Shown here: piece by piece, positions 1 to 6,188 of the stretch
How the letters are laid out: each line of letters begins with the position of its first letter
Numbering within the stretch: the first letter of the stretch is position 1
Source: CAZTPJ01 sp964614515
Lineage (GTDB): Bacteria; Planctomycetota; Phycisphaerae; Phycisphaerales; UBA1924
Length of the DNA stretch: 15,594 bases
NCBI GenBank assembly: GCA_964614515.1
Contig: CAZTPJ010000081.1
Span: 1 to 15,594, forward strand
Reading direction: 5' to 3'
The notes under the pieces: generated by a model
The model's database searches: none
Told to the model about the DNA's origin: nothing
The model's input: only the letters and a program-made list of their open reading frames with translations
Position numbers and translations under genes: made by a program

Positions 1-349
1 TGTCGAAGAAGTGCCGGAGGGCGGCGAGGTGGAGCTTCTTGGTCGGCTTGCTGGCCGGCCGGAACTTCGGCCGCTCTCCCTCGTGGACCTTCACCTCGGC
101 CTGGAGGCCCTTGATGTAGTCGGAGACCATGGCCGGCGAGACGCGGCCGAGCGGCGTGCCGGTCTCGTCGCACCAGGCGAGGAAGCGGTGCACCGCGTGG
201 CGGTACGCCCTGGCGGTGTGCGAGGAGTCGAGGGAGGCGAAGAACTCCTCGTAGGCGTAGCGGGCGTTCGCCCCCGATTCCTGCACGACGGCGGGAAGGT
301 GGGCGTGGTCTTCGGGATGTCGCCTAGCTGGAACGATGTCTCGGGTCAT
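1..349 (-). CDS. Tyrosine recombinase/integrase, N-terminal part (runs off left edge)
   Basis: The minus strand from the ATG at 347-349 is open to the window edge (116 codons). The product has the N-terminal SAM-like, core-DNA-binding domain of phage-integrase/Xer recombinases: around residues 30-60 it reads YEEFFASLDSSHTARAYRHA followed by a VHRFLAWCDE helix, then a VSPAMVSDYIKGL segment and KKLHLAALRHFFD at the edge. Such domains clamp the core site while the C-terminal domain, here outside the window, carries the R-H-R-Y catalytic residues. Its completeness therefore cannot be judged. No strong Shine-Dalgarno sequence precedes the ATG, so the start is moderately certain. An 11-6-11 dyad resembling a Xer core site lies 31 bp upstream and is the obvious candidate substrate. 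Likely roles are multimer resolution or integration/excision of the element. Confidence 0.82.
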   Translation of the reverse strand, partial: MTRDIVPARRHPEDHAHLPAVVQESGANARYAYEEFFASLDSSHTARAYRHAVHRFLAWCDETGTPLGRVSPAMVSDYIKGLQAEVKVHEGERPKFRPASKPTKKLHLAALRHFFD

Positions 350-380
350 GGTCTGGTCTCGGTCCCCTGCTTGGTCCGTA

Positions 381-408
381 ATGCATGATAACATCCTTTA
401 TCATGCAT
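381..408. other. dif/Xer-like recombination core site (11-6-11 dyad)
   Basis: Arms ATGCATGATAA (381-391) and TTATCATGCAT (398-408) are perfect reverse complements separated by the 6-bp centre CATCCT. This is exactly the XerC-arm/6-bp/XerD-arm geometry of dif, and the inner ends ATAA and TTAT match the most conserved part of dif arms. It lies in the gap upstream of a tyrosine recombinase. Because both arms are identical, a single recombinase could bind both. It could instead be an operator for the recombinase gene, since it lies in its promoter region. Confidence 0.62.
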
Positions 409-411
409 GGC

Positions 412-431
412 GGGGGACTGTCCAGACCCCC
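412..431 (-). terminator. Possible terminator hairpin after the XRE-ImmA operon
   Basis: GGGGG (412-416) pairs with CCCCC (427-431), and CT/AG pair inside one A-A mismatch, leaving a 4-nt loop. It lies 15 bp beyond the stop of the last gene of the minus-strand operon. There is no T-run after it, so intrinsic termination is uncertain. Confidence 0.4.
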
Positions 432-445
432 TCACGATGGGCGTC

Positions 446-889
446 TCACGCGACGCTCTTGGTCTTCCCGCAGATGACGCACCGGAGCTCCGGGGAGCGT
501 CCGTCATGCTTGATGCTCTCCTGGCAGCACTCGAACTCCGCCACCGGCATCGGAGTCTCGCTCTCGGCCGGCGCCCTCGGCGTCGGCCGGTGGCTGACCT
601 TGGCGTCGAACTTGATGAAGCTCCCCGGCTTGTTGAGCCGCTTCATGTCGCGGGCGAAGTCGTTGAGCATGGGCTCGACGACCTGTTTGGAGGCGACGGC
701 CTGGAGGTACTCGACCTGCTCGGTCGTCCACCAGCACTGCTCGCCGTCGTGCCGGCAGTACGGGCAGTGCGAAAGCGTCTTGCCCGTGCCCTGCTCGAAG
801 CGGACCTTGAAGCGGCGGCGGCAGCCGGGGCACTCCTGGCTCACGTAGCCGTCGGCGTCGGTCGGGATGGAGACGCTGATGGTGCTCAT
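446..889 (-). CDS. Zinc-ribbon protein of unknown function, 147 aa
   Basis: I do not recognise a named family. The protein has two cysteine clusters that look like separate zinc sites. The first is CPGC (C20, C23) with CPYC (C42, C45), a classic two-knuckle zinc ribbon. The second, near the C-terminus, combines CC at 121-122 with CVIC (C137, C140) and a nearby histidine. Between them lies a WWTTEQVEYLQAV segment and a basic, likely helical stretch (residues about 65-90). Nucleic-acid binding is a reasonable guess from the ribbons, but nothing shows it directly. The ATG overlaps the stop of the preceding 63-aa gene in an ATGA, with a purine-rich GGAGG just upstream, so translation is probably coupled. 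It is the last gene of the XRE-ImmA operon. Confidence 0.8.
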   Translation of the reverse strand: MSTISVSIPTDADGYVSQECPGCRRRFKVRFEQGTGKTLSHCPYCRHDGEQCWWTTEQVEYLQAVASKQVVEPMLNDFARDMKRLNKPGSFIKFDAKVSHRPTPRAPAESETPMPVAEFECCQESIKHDGRSPELRCVICGKTKSVA

Positions 890-1077
890 CCGCCCCTCCC
901 CGACTTGTTCTTCGTGCGGTCGGTGATGCGGTAGGTCGTGCCGGCGTTCGGGGCCGGCGGGAGCGGCTCACCCTTGGTGACCGTGACCTCCTTGCCCTTC
1001 CCGCCCCGCGGTCCAATCTGCTGGTACTGGCCGGAGGCGGGTGCCTTCTGTCCTGGCTTGAGCGGTTCCTTCGCCAT
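886..1077 (-). CDS. YjzC-like small protein, 63 aa
   Basis: The small basic protein begins MAKEPLKPGQKAPASGQY, followed by an IGPRGGKGKE turn, GEPLPPAPNAGTTY and a C-terminal TKNKSGRGG. The PGQKAPxSGxY...GPRGG...GExLPP pattern resembles the YjzC-like family of short bacterial proteins, whose function is not established; I base this on recall of the motif. The start at 1077 is chosen because AAGGAG lies 7 nt upstream; longer in-frame starts lack this. The stop overlaps the start of the zinc-ribbon gene by 4 bp. It is third in the minus-strand operon, 19 bp after the 173-aa gene. It has no signal peptide or membrane segment. Confidence 0.75.
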   Translation of the reverse strand: MAKEPLKPGQKAPASGQYQQIGPRGGKGKEVTVTKGEPLPPAPNAGTTYRITDRTKNKSGRGG

Positions 1078-1096
1078 GTGCGGACTCCTTGGCCGT

Positions 1097-1618
1097 CTAG
1101 GCCTGCTTGAACTTCTTGGCGACAACCTGGATGTCGGAGAACGGGGCGGCCTCGGCGGCGGCCTCCTGGCCTTCGCGGATGCACGCCCACTCGCCCCGCT
1201 TTCGCTTTTGGAAGATGGCGGCGACGAGCGTGTGTCCGGGGACGATGCGGCCGGCCTTCTTCGCGAAGAGGTCGGCCAGTGCCCTGGCCGTCTTGGGCGA
1301 GAAGAGGAGCTCGTCGGAGGTCTTGTTGAACTCGACGTAGAGCGATTCGAGGAGGACGAGCTCGTCCTCGGTGAAGTCGTCTAGGACGCTGGCGAACTTG
1401 CGGGCTCGCGTGCCCAGGCACGGCCAGTCCTTGTTCTTGCGGCGGTTCACCATGTAGCGGTGCAGCGTGGCCGCGTCGAAGTCGCGGCCCGTCATGCGGT
1501 TGAAGGCGGCGGTGATGCTGTTGAGCACCACAGGCACGCGCCGGAGCTGGTCCGTCGCGATGCCGTGGTGCAGATAGAGCTCTTCGAGGCAGTGCTTCTC
1601 TTCGGCTGCGAGTCTCAT
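1097..1618 (-). CDS. Unknown protein with a tandemly duplicated 58-residue domain, 173 aa
   Basis: I do not recognise the family. The protein is built from two copies of one domain: residues 11-68 and 90-147 align without gaps, with 16 of 58 identities by my count. Shared positions include LExLY near the start, a D-x-L, an F, GR, TL and a C-terminal RK...W-x-C. Both copies look helical with a basic end, compatible with a DNA- or protein-binding module, though that is inference. The chosen ATG overlaps the stop of the XRE-ImmA gene (ATGA, 1615-1618), so the pair is probably translationally coupled. The open frame continues upstream inside the XRE-ImmA gene, but that part is antisense-like noise in another frame. 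The neighbouring regulator makes a partner or effector role plausible. Confidence 0.8.
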   Translation of the reverse strand: MRLAAEEKHCLEELYLHHGIATDQLRRVPVVLNSITAAFNRMTGRDFDAATLHRYMVNRRKNKDWPCLGTRARKFASVLDDFTEDELVLLESLYVEFNKTSDELLFSPKTARALADLFAKKAGRIVPGHTLVAAIFQKRKRGEWACIREGQEAAAEAAPFSDIQVVAKKFKQA

Positions 1619-2748
1619 CGTTGCCCCCGTTCTGCCGGCCGGCGGGGGCCTGGCGAGTCGGTGTTCGGCTCGTCGAATGAACCTCCGCCCATGGCCGTGA
1701 GCCAACGCTGGCGGACGGCCGCGTCGCTCACGCCGGCGAACCGGGCGATGTCGGTGAAGGAGACGAGCTTGCGGTCCTTCACGGCGGTATCCATCAACTC
1801 TTCGAGTCTGGTCGGTCGGTCGGGCGGTACGTAGCCCGGCTCCTGCTTCCTCCACCCGAGCCGCGAGAACTCCTTCCAGAGCCTTTCATAGAGCGACTGC
1901 GAGATGAGGCTGGCCTTGCGTGCCCGGAAAATCATCGCGGCGAGCGAGATGCCGTACCGCTCCTTGAACTGCACTAGGCGGACCATGCTGTTGCCGTGGA
2001 AGGCCTGCTTGAGGGCCTCGTCGGTGAGGAGGAGGTGCGAGGCGAACTCGTGTGCCGGCCCGTCGAGCTCCTTGTCGTCGAGCTCGATGTCGTCGTCGCA
2101 CTCGCCGGCGAGCACGTGCCAGAGCTCGTGGCCGGCGTCGAACCGGACGCGGTCATTCGAGAGCGTGGCGTTGAGGACCACGACGGGCATCTCGCCGAAG
2201 TTGGCGGCGAGAGCGTCGATGCGTGCCTCGGACCAGACCTGGATGGAGCGGATGCCGAAGAGCTCGAGGACCTGGATGACGCTCGCGACCGGCTGCATCG
2301 GCTCTAGCTCAAGCTTCTCGCGGACCAGGGCGGCGAGCTCCGCCCCGCTCGCGGCCTTCTTCGTGAGGCGGAGGCTTGGAGCGAGCACGTCGTCGAGGAT
2401 GTTCTCAAGCTCGGTGTAGGCCTGGAGCCAGCCTGAGGCCTCGCCCTGGAACGCCCGCTTCTCGGAGACCTTGACCGCCTTGAGGCAGCGGTAGCGAACA
2501 CCGTTGAGTACGGGGCCGGAGCCGAGGAACCACTCGGCCGGCTTGCCGTAGAACGCGGCGAGGGCCTCGATGGTCGGCATGCCGGGGATGGTCCGGCCGC
2601 TCTCGTAGTTGGCGACGGTCGCGTGAGAGACCGGGAGCCCGCGGCGGGAGAGCTCGCGGGACACGATGCGGGTGGAATAGCCGAGGGCTTCGCGTGCGGC
2701 ACGAAGCCTGTCGCCGACCTGTCGGATTGAGAGAGCGGGTTCGCCCAT
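1615..2748 (-). CDS. XRE regulator fused to ImmA/IrrE metallopeptidase, 377 aa
   Basis: The N-terminal domain (about residues 5-75) is an XRE-type helix-turn-helix: IRQVGDRLRAAREALGYST, then SHATVANYESGRTIPGMPTI. The second half is an ImmA/IrrE (peptidase M78) domain: RFDAGHELWHVLAGE carries the HExxH zinc motif, followed by an acidic loop and the family-typical AHEFASHLLLT helix. In ICEBs1, separate ImmR and ImmA proteins do this: the protease cleaves the repressor to induce transfer. Here both are one chain. A C-terminal extension (KLVSFTDIARFAGVSDAAVRQRW) looks like a second HTH. The start at 2748 is preferred over TTG 2802 and ATG 2790 because GGAG lies 8 nt upstream and a sigma70-like promoter would start transcription near 2768, downstream of those alternatives. 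Confidence 0.9.
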   Translation of the reverse strand: MGEPALSIRQVGDRLRAAREALGYSTRIVSRELSRRGLPVSHATVANYESGRTIPGMPTIEALAAFYGKPAEWFLGSGPVLNGVRYRCLKAVKVSEKRAFQGEASGWLQAYTELENILDDVLAPSLRLTKKAASGAELAALVREKLELEPMQPVASVIQVLELFGIRSIQVWSEARIDALAANFGEMPVVVLNATLSNDRVRFDAGHELWHVLAGECDDDIELDDKELDGPAHEFASHLLLTDEALKQAFHGNSMVRLVQFKERYGISLAAMIFRARKASLISQSLYERLWKEFSRLGWRKQEPGYVPPDRPTRLEELMDTAVKDRKLVSFTDIARFAGVSDAAVRQRWLTAMGGGSFDEPNTDSPGPRRPAERGQR

Positions 2749-2756
2749 CCATGGGA

Positions 2757-2760
2757 CTCC
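2757..2760 (-). promoter_or_regulatory. Ribosome binding site fixing the XRE-ImmA start
   Basis: GGAG on the minus strand is spaced 8 nt from the ATG at 2748. It supports the 377-aa form over the longer in-frame forms starting at 2790 or 2802. Confidence 0.6.
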
Positions 2761-2774
2761 GGTTCGGGTGCTGG

Positions 2775-2802
2775 ATTTTACAAACTCCATCGGCTCCGTC
2801 AA
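2775..2802 (-). promoter_or_regulatory. Sigma70-like promoter of the XRE-ImmA operon
   Basis: On the minus strand TTGACG (2797-2802) is followed after 16 nt by TAAAAT (2775-2780), each one base off the consensus hexamers. Predicted transcription start is near 2768, giving a leader of about 20 nt before the ATG at 2748. Confidence 0.6.
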
Positions 2803-2812
2803 ATCGTTTGAC
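2798..2812. promoter_or_regulatory. Operator-like dyad over the -35 box
   Basis: GTCAAA-tcg-TTTGAC is a perfect 6-bp inverted repeat with a 3-bp centre that covers most of the -35 element of the XRE-ImmA promoter. This is the expected position for autorepression by the XRE domain. Confidence 0.5.
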
Positions 2813-2836
2813 AGAGATTTTCCGGTCCTGCGTTCT

Positions 2837-2904
2837 GCCGTCTCGGCCGTCGTCCTCGGGGCTCACCCCGTGGGGGCCCCCGAGGAGGACGGGCGGAAGA
2901 CGGC
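2837..2904 (-). terminator. Long GC-rich hairpin between XRE-ImmA and the ankyrin gene
   Basis: TCCTCGGGG (2853-2861) pairs with CCCCGAGGA (2878-2886). An outer GCCGTCT (2837-2843) pairs with AGACGGC (2898-2904), and the middle pairs imperfectly. An inner CCCC/GGGG closes the loop. It follows the stop of the ankyrin gene on the minus strand and precedes the XRE-ImmA promoter, so it may end the upstream transcript. No T-run follows. The rest of 2813-2952 shows nothing else I can name. Confidence 0.4.
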
Positions 2905-2952
2905 GTTCCCCAACCCCCCAACTGCCGGATTGGTTCCGAGTCTGAGGGGCTC

Positions 2953-4950
2953 TTATTGGGTCGCTGCTTTCAACTGTTCGTCGGTGAGGGTTGCAGCCGC
3001 CCCATGTCTCTTGAGCAATTCAGCAACGCCCGCGTGCCCCGCGATAAGTGCGTAGTCGAGAGCAGTCCAGCCGTTGATGTCTGGTTCGTTTATCCCTGGA
3101 GGATGAAGTGCAATCGCTGAAGATTCCTGCTTCCTCGCACTTTGCGGAGACAGTGACGCAGGCTTCCCAAACTGAAATAGGGTCCACTCCTTCCGGGGCT
3201 CAGCCGGCGGAGTTGGCGTCAGAAAACGATATGCAGAATCCGGGCGTGCGAAAATGTACGGGTTGCAAGCCTGACTCAGCTTCCACAGAGGGGCAGTGGT
3301 ATCCACTCCGCGTCTCGGCGGCCGCCAGTTCGGATTGTACTGAGGATGACCCGGTGGGTACTGCGGCTCAGCCTGTTCCTCCGCCGCCCCGTCACCGCTG
3401 ATTTTTTCAACAAAGAACTTCACCACCTCTGCATGTCCTCCCAGGGCCGCGAGGTGCAGCGGAGTAAGGCTCAAAGCGTCCAACGGGGTAGGCCGCACTT
3501 CGAACTCATCCGAGAGAACCCCCGAGTGCGTCAGTGGGTGAAGGTACTCTGACGCGAGTATCTGAACCGCGTCCAAACGACCATTCCAGGCCGCGTAGTG
3601 GAGTGCGGTCCAACCTGCCTTGTTACGCTCGCTGAGCATTGATGCGACGTACAACAACTCCGCCGGGAGCTTGGTCTTATCCCTGTGTCTCCCCTGCGGC
3701 CCCACTTGCTGCCGCTGCTCCCACCACCGCACATTCTCGGCCAGAGTCTGAATCGCTAGGTCATCCGACGAAACCGGGCCATTCGCCGCGTACCAATGAA
3801 GGCCGTCGCTCCCCCCGGTCGTTCGCTGTTCGGGCTCTGGCTGCTTGAAGGCACGAAGTTTGGGAGCAAGGCTCCGTACAAGCGAGTCCTGAGCAACCTT
3901 CGTCTCCGCCCTCTCCTTGTTCTCGAAGTATGCCTGGCTCAACCAGCGCTCACTCGAAGTATTCCAACTCGCGTAAATGATGTACCCGCCTTTTGGAAGG
4001 CCTGTCACCTCGCTGATGGAAGGCTCGTAGTAGTCAATCCCTTGGATGATGATGGTGCGGTCTACCGCCTCGTTCTTTGCTAGCTTCATCGCTTCGCCGA
4101 GCGGAATGTCAGCTGGCACCTGAGCCCAACCCACGACAAACGTCGGGTTGGTGAGCATCGTCGCGAGCGTAGCTGCGTTGGCCACGGAACGAGCGGGAAC
4201 TCCCGTTCGCTGTTCAACCGCCCGCATTGCCGCGTTCTGGAGCATTGCACTCCACCCAAGTTGCCCCATGATTCGCTCGGCCCAGATTCGGCTACCAACA
4301 TCGCCGACAACCCTTTGAGCCTTCTCGATGTCTCGCCCCGCTTCGTTGGGTGTTCCGATGAGAATCTGAACTTGAAACGCCGAAAGAAGCGACGCGAGCG
4401 AGAGGTCATAGGTGAGCGTGACTTCTTCGCGTCCAATCTCGAACACGCCCATCGGGATGTCCGTGCGTGTCCCGACCCACCTGCGATGTGCCGCCCCCAT
4501 CCGCTGTCGAAACTTCGCCGTCGCGGCGTCGGTCTGCCACGGGTTCTGATTCTTCGCCACTGAATAGAACTCCAGCGTCGCAAGCTGGAGTTCGGTGACC
4601 ATGCCAAGAAGCGGCCCTAGGCGAGTAAGCGATTCCGCCCACTCCTCACTCGACTTCGAGGGCACTGCCGCAGCTTCGATTGCATCGACTGCCGCACGAA
4701 ACGATTTGTACTCCTCAGAGTTTGGCGACAGCAGCACGAGATTGTCGCGGACGGCCTGCCATTCCAGCGAATCTTGCAGTAGCGGTGCCGGCGGAGGGAG
4801 CACCACCTGCGGAGCGGATTGCTCGGTCTTCGCCGCAGTAGCAACGGGAGGGGCCGCTTGCTCCTTCTGAGCGGTCGGTGGGTCGCCCTTCTTCTCGCAT
4901 CCAACAGCCAGTGAAAATGACAGTGCAAGGATGAGCAAGCGGGCGGCCAT
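2953..4950 (-). CDS. Ankyrin-repeat lipoprotein, 665 aa
   Basis: The N-terminus is a lipoprotein signal: MAARLLILALSFSLAVGC with C18 as probable lipidated residue (the lipobox AVGC is slightly relaxed). A low-complexity Ala/Pro/Gln/Lys linker follows (about 20-58). Residues 60-430 form a domain I do not recognise. Three ankyrin repeats are visible near the C-terminus: NKAGWTALHYAAWNGRLDAV (about 443-467), LTPLHLAALGGHAEVV (about 493-517) and INGWTALDYALIAGHAGVAE (about 623-650), with a Pro-rich insert between the second and third. Ankyrins bind proteins. It is last in the operon with the coupling ATPase and membrane protein, 11 bp after the latter, with GAGGAG 6 nt before the ATG. A surface or envelope role linked to transfer is inference; it could be cargo. 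Confidence 0.85.
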   Translation of the reverse strand: MAARLLILALSFSLAVGCEKKGDPPTAQKEQAAPPVATAAKTEQSAPQVVLPPPAPLLQDSLEWQAVRDNLVLLSPNSEEYKSFRAAVDAIEAAAVPSKSSEEWAESLTRLGPLLGMVTELQLATLEFYSVAKNQNPWQTDAATAKFRQRMGAAHRRWVGTRTDIPMGVFEIGREEVTLTYDLSLASLLSAFQVQILIGTPNEAGRDIEKAQRVVGDVGSRIWAERIMGQLGWSAMLQNAAMRAVEQRTGVPARSVANAATLATMLTNPTFVVGWAQVPADIPLGEAMKLAKNEAVDRTIIIQGIDYYEPSISEVTGLPKGGYIIYASWNTSSERWLSQAYFENKERAETKVAQDSLVRSLAPKLRAFKQPEPEQRTTGGSDGLHWYAANGPVSSDDLAIQTLAENVRWWEQRQQVGPQGRHRDKTKLPAELLYVASMLSERNKAGWTALHYAAWNGRLDAVQILASEYLHPLTHSGVLSDEFEVRPTPLDALSLTPLHLAALGGHAEVVKFFVEKISGDGAAEEQAEPQYPPGHPQYNPNWRPPRRGVDTTAPLWKLSQACNPYIFARPDSAYRFLTPTPPAEPRKEWTLFQFGKPASLSPQSARKQESSAIALHPPGINEPDINGWTALDYALIAGHAGVAELLKRHGAAATLTDEQLKAATQ

Positions 4951-4961
4951 GATTCGCTCCT

Positions 4962-6188
4962 CTATACGTGGTCCTTTGTTCCGTACTTAGCTTCAACCTT
5001 CGCTTCGAGTGTGACAGATACTGCGTGAATCACGTCCGCTACCTGCTTGCGGAATGCTTGAAGCTCGGGCAAGTCTTCGAGAAACTGCGGATGAGGCTCG
5101 TGGGGGTACGTGGTCTGCCTCGCGGCTCGCAGTCCGCTAACAGCCATCGCATCTGCGAAGTCACCTGCCCGCATCTGCCAGAAAGCGAGAAACCGTCCCA
5201 CGAAGGACCGGAACCGCCAAAGCTCAGTCGCGAGCATTGAAAAACTCACGCGGAATGCGAGCAAAGGGAAGAGCCACAGAAGCGGCATCGATGGAAACGG
5301 CACGAGCCCCGGAAATGGGCATCGCCGTAAGGTTGAACGAGCCAGTGAAAAGTCGCCCCGATGATACGACCCGTCGAGCAAGTGGCCTTTTTCGGCCCAC
5401 CACACAAAGCCGGTCTCAACCTCAAGGACCACCTGCCGGCCTGAATCGTTGACTCGAAATATGGCCCAGTACTGCCGACGAACCTGCCCCGTATCGGCGG
5501 GCATCCGGATATGAACGAGCTCGTCGCCCCATCGCCCTGTCACGGCCGCCTGGCCCACTGTCCACGCCGCGAGTTGCTCGGCAAGGAGCAATCTCGCCTC
5601 GTTCTCCAGCGAACTTCCTCTGCGAACCGCGAGCCTCGAAGCAAGCAGGTCGACGGAAACGGCCTTTATCGCGTCGAGGCGATAGGTTCCCGCGAGCGGA
5701 CACACCGGCGGGAGAATCTGCTCCGGCTCAACCCCGCCGCCAGAGACGGTCTCCGCCCATTTCTGAACAGCGTCTTCAAAATTCTTCCACGTCGTTCGCC
5801 ATTTTCGAGTCGCCCGAGCCGCACCGATGTATCCCGGAAATCCGCACGCCCCGAACAACACCGAAAGAACTGCCGCGAGAGCCAGAAGTCCCGTTAGGAG
5901 CATCGACCCACCGAGCACAAACGCTGCACCGGGCAATAGGAACGAGAATAGATGCCCTGTGGTTGGCGGCGGAAAACGCAACGCGTAGCTTGGCCAAAAG
6001 AACCATGCCACGAGAAGCACAGGAAGAGCGACAATCGCGTACGCGACAGCGAGCGTTAGAAGGTGAAGGCAGAACCAAAAGACGGCGTGTGTACGAAGCG
6101 ATGCGAAGTGCCCGACAACTCGTCGTCGCGAAGGCGACCACGCCGGCCATTCGATGCGGAGTTTTTCAGAGTGCTCTGAGGTCGCCAT
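4962..6188 (-). CDS. Integral membrane protein in the coupling-ATPase operon, 408 aa
   Basis: No family recognised. It has a basic N-terminus, then hydrophobic segments at about 35-64 and 80-114, a large soluble part (about 120-298) and a third hydrophobic stretch at about 300-320, with a charged C-terminus. The start at 6188 (ATG) is chosen over a GTG six bases upstream; neither has a strong Shine-Dalgarno. Its start overlaps the end of the coupling ATPase gene by 23 bp, and its TAG is followed immediately by the AGAGGAG of the ankyrin lipoprotein, so all three genes form one operon. Because the coupling ATPase here has no transmembrane helices, this protein may act as its membrane anchor. 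That is inference from context only. Confidence 0.8.
   Translation of the reverse strand: MATSEHSEKLRIEWPAWSPSRRRVVGHFASLRTHAVFWFCLHLLTLAVAYAIVALPVLLVAWFFWPSYALRFPPPTTGHLFSFLLPGAAFVLGGSMLLTGLLALAAVLSVLFGACGFPGYIGAARATRKWRTTWKNFEDAVQKWAETVSGGGVEPEQILPPVCPLAGTYRLDAIKAVSVDLLASRLAVRRGSSLENEARLLLAEQLAAWTVGQAAVTGRWGDELVHIRMPADTGQVRRQYWAIFRVNDSGRQVVLEVETGFVWWAEKGHLLDGSYHRGDFSLARSTLRRCPFPGLVPFPSMPLLWLFPLLAFRVSFSMLATELWRFRSFVGRFLAFWQMRAGDFADAMAVSGLRAARQTTYPHEPHPQFLEDLPELQAFRKQVADVIHAVSVTLEAKVEAKYGTKDHV

Noticed and set aside
504..1421. Long Arg/Pro-rich minus-strand open frame overlapping three genes
   Set aside because: It is out of frame with the well-supported overlapping genes and has the Arg/Pro/Ala-rich makeup of a GC shadow frame.
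1460..2419. Plus-strand open frames opposite XRE-ImmA and the 173-aa gene
   Set aside because: They are Ser/Arg-rich mirror frames of clearly coding minus-strand genes, without start signals.
2808..2813. TTGACA on the plus strand as a promoter -35
   Set aside because: No -10 hexamer follows at 16-18 bp and no plus-strand gene lies downstream.
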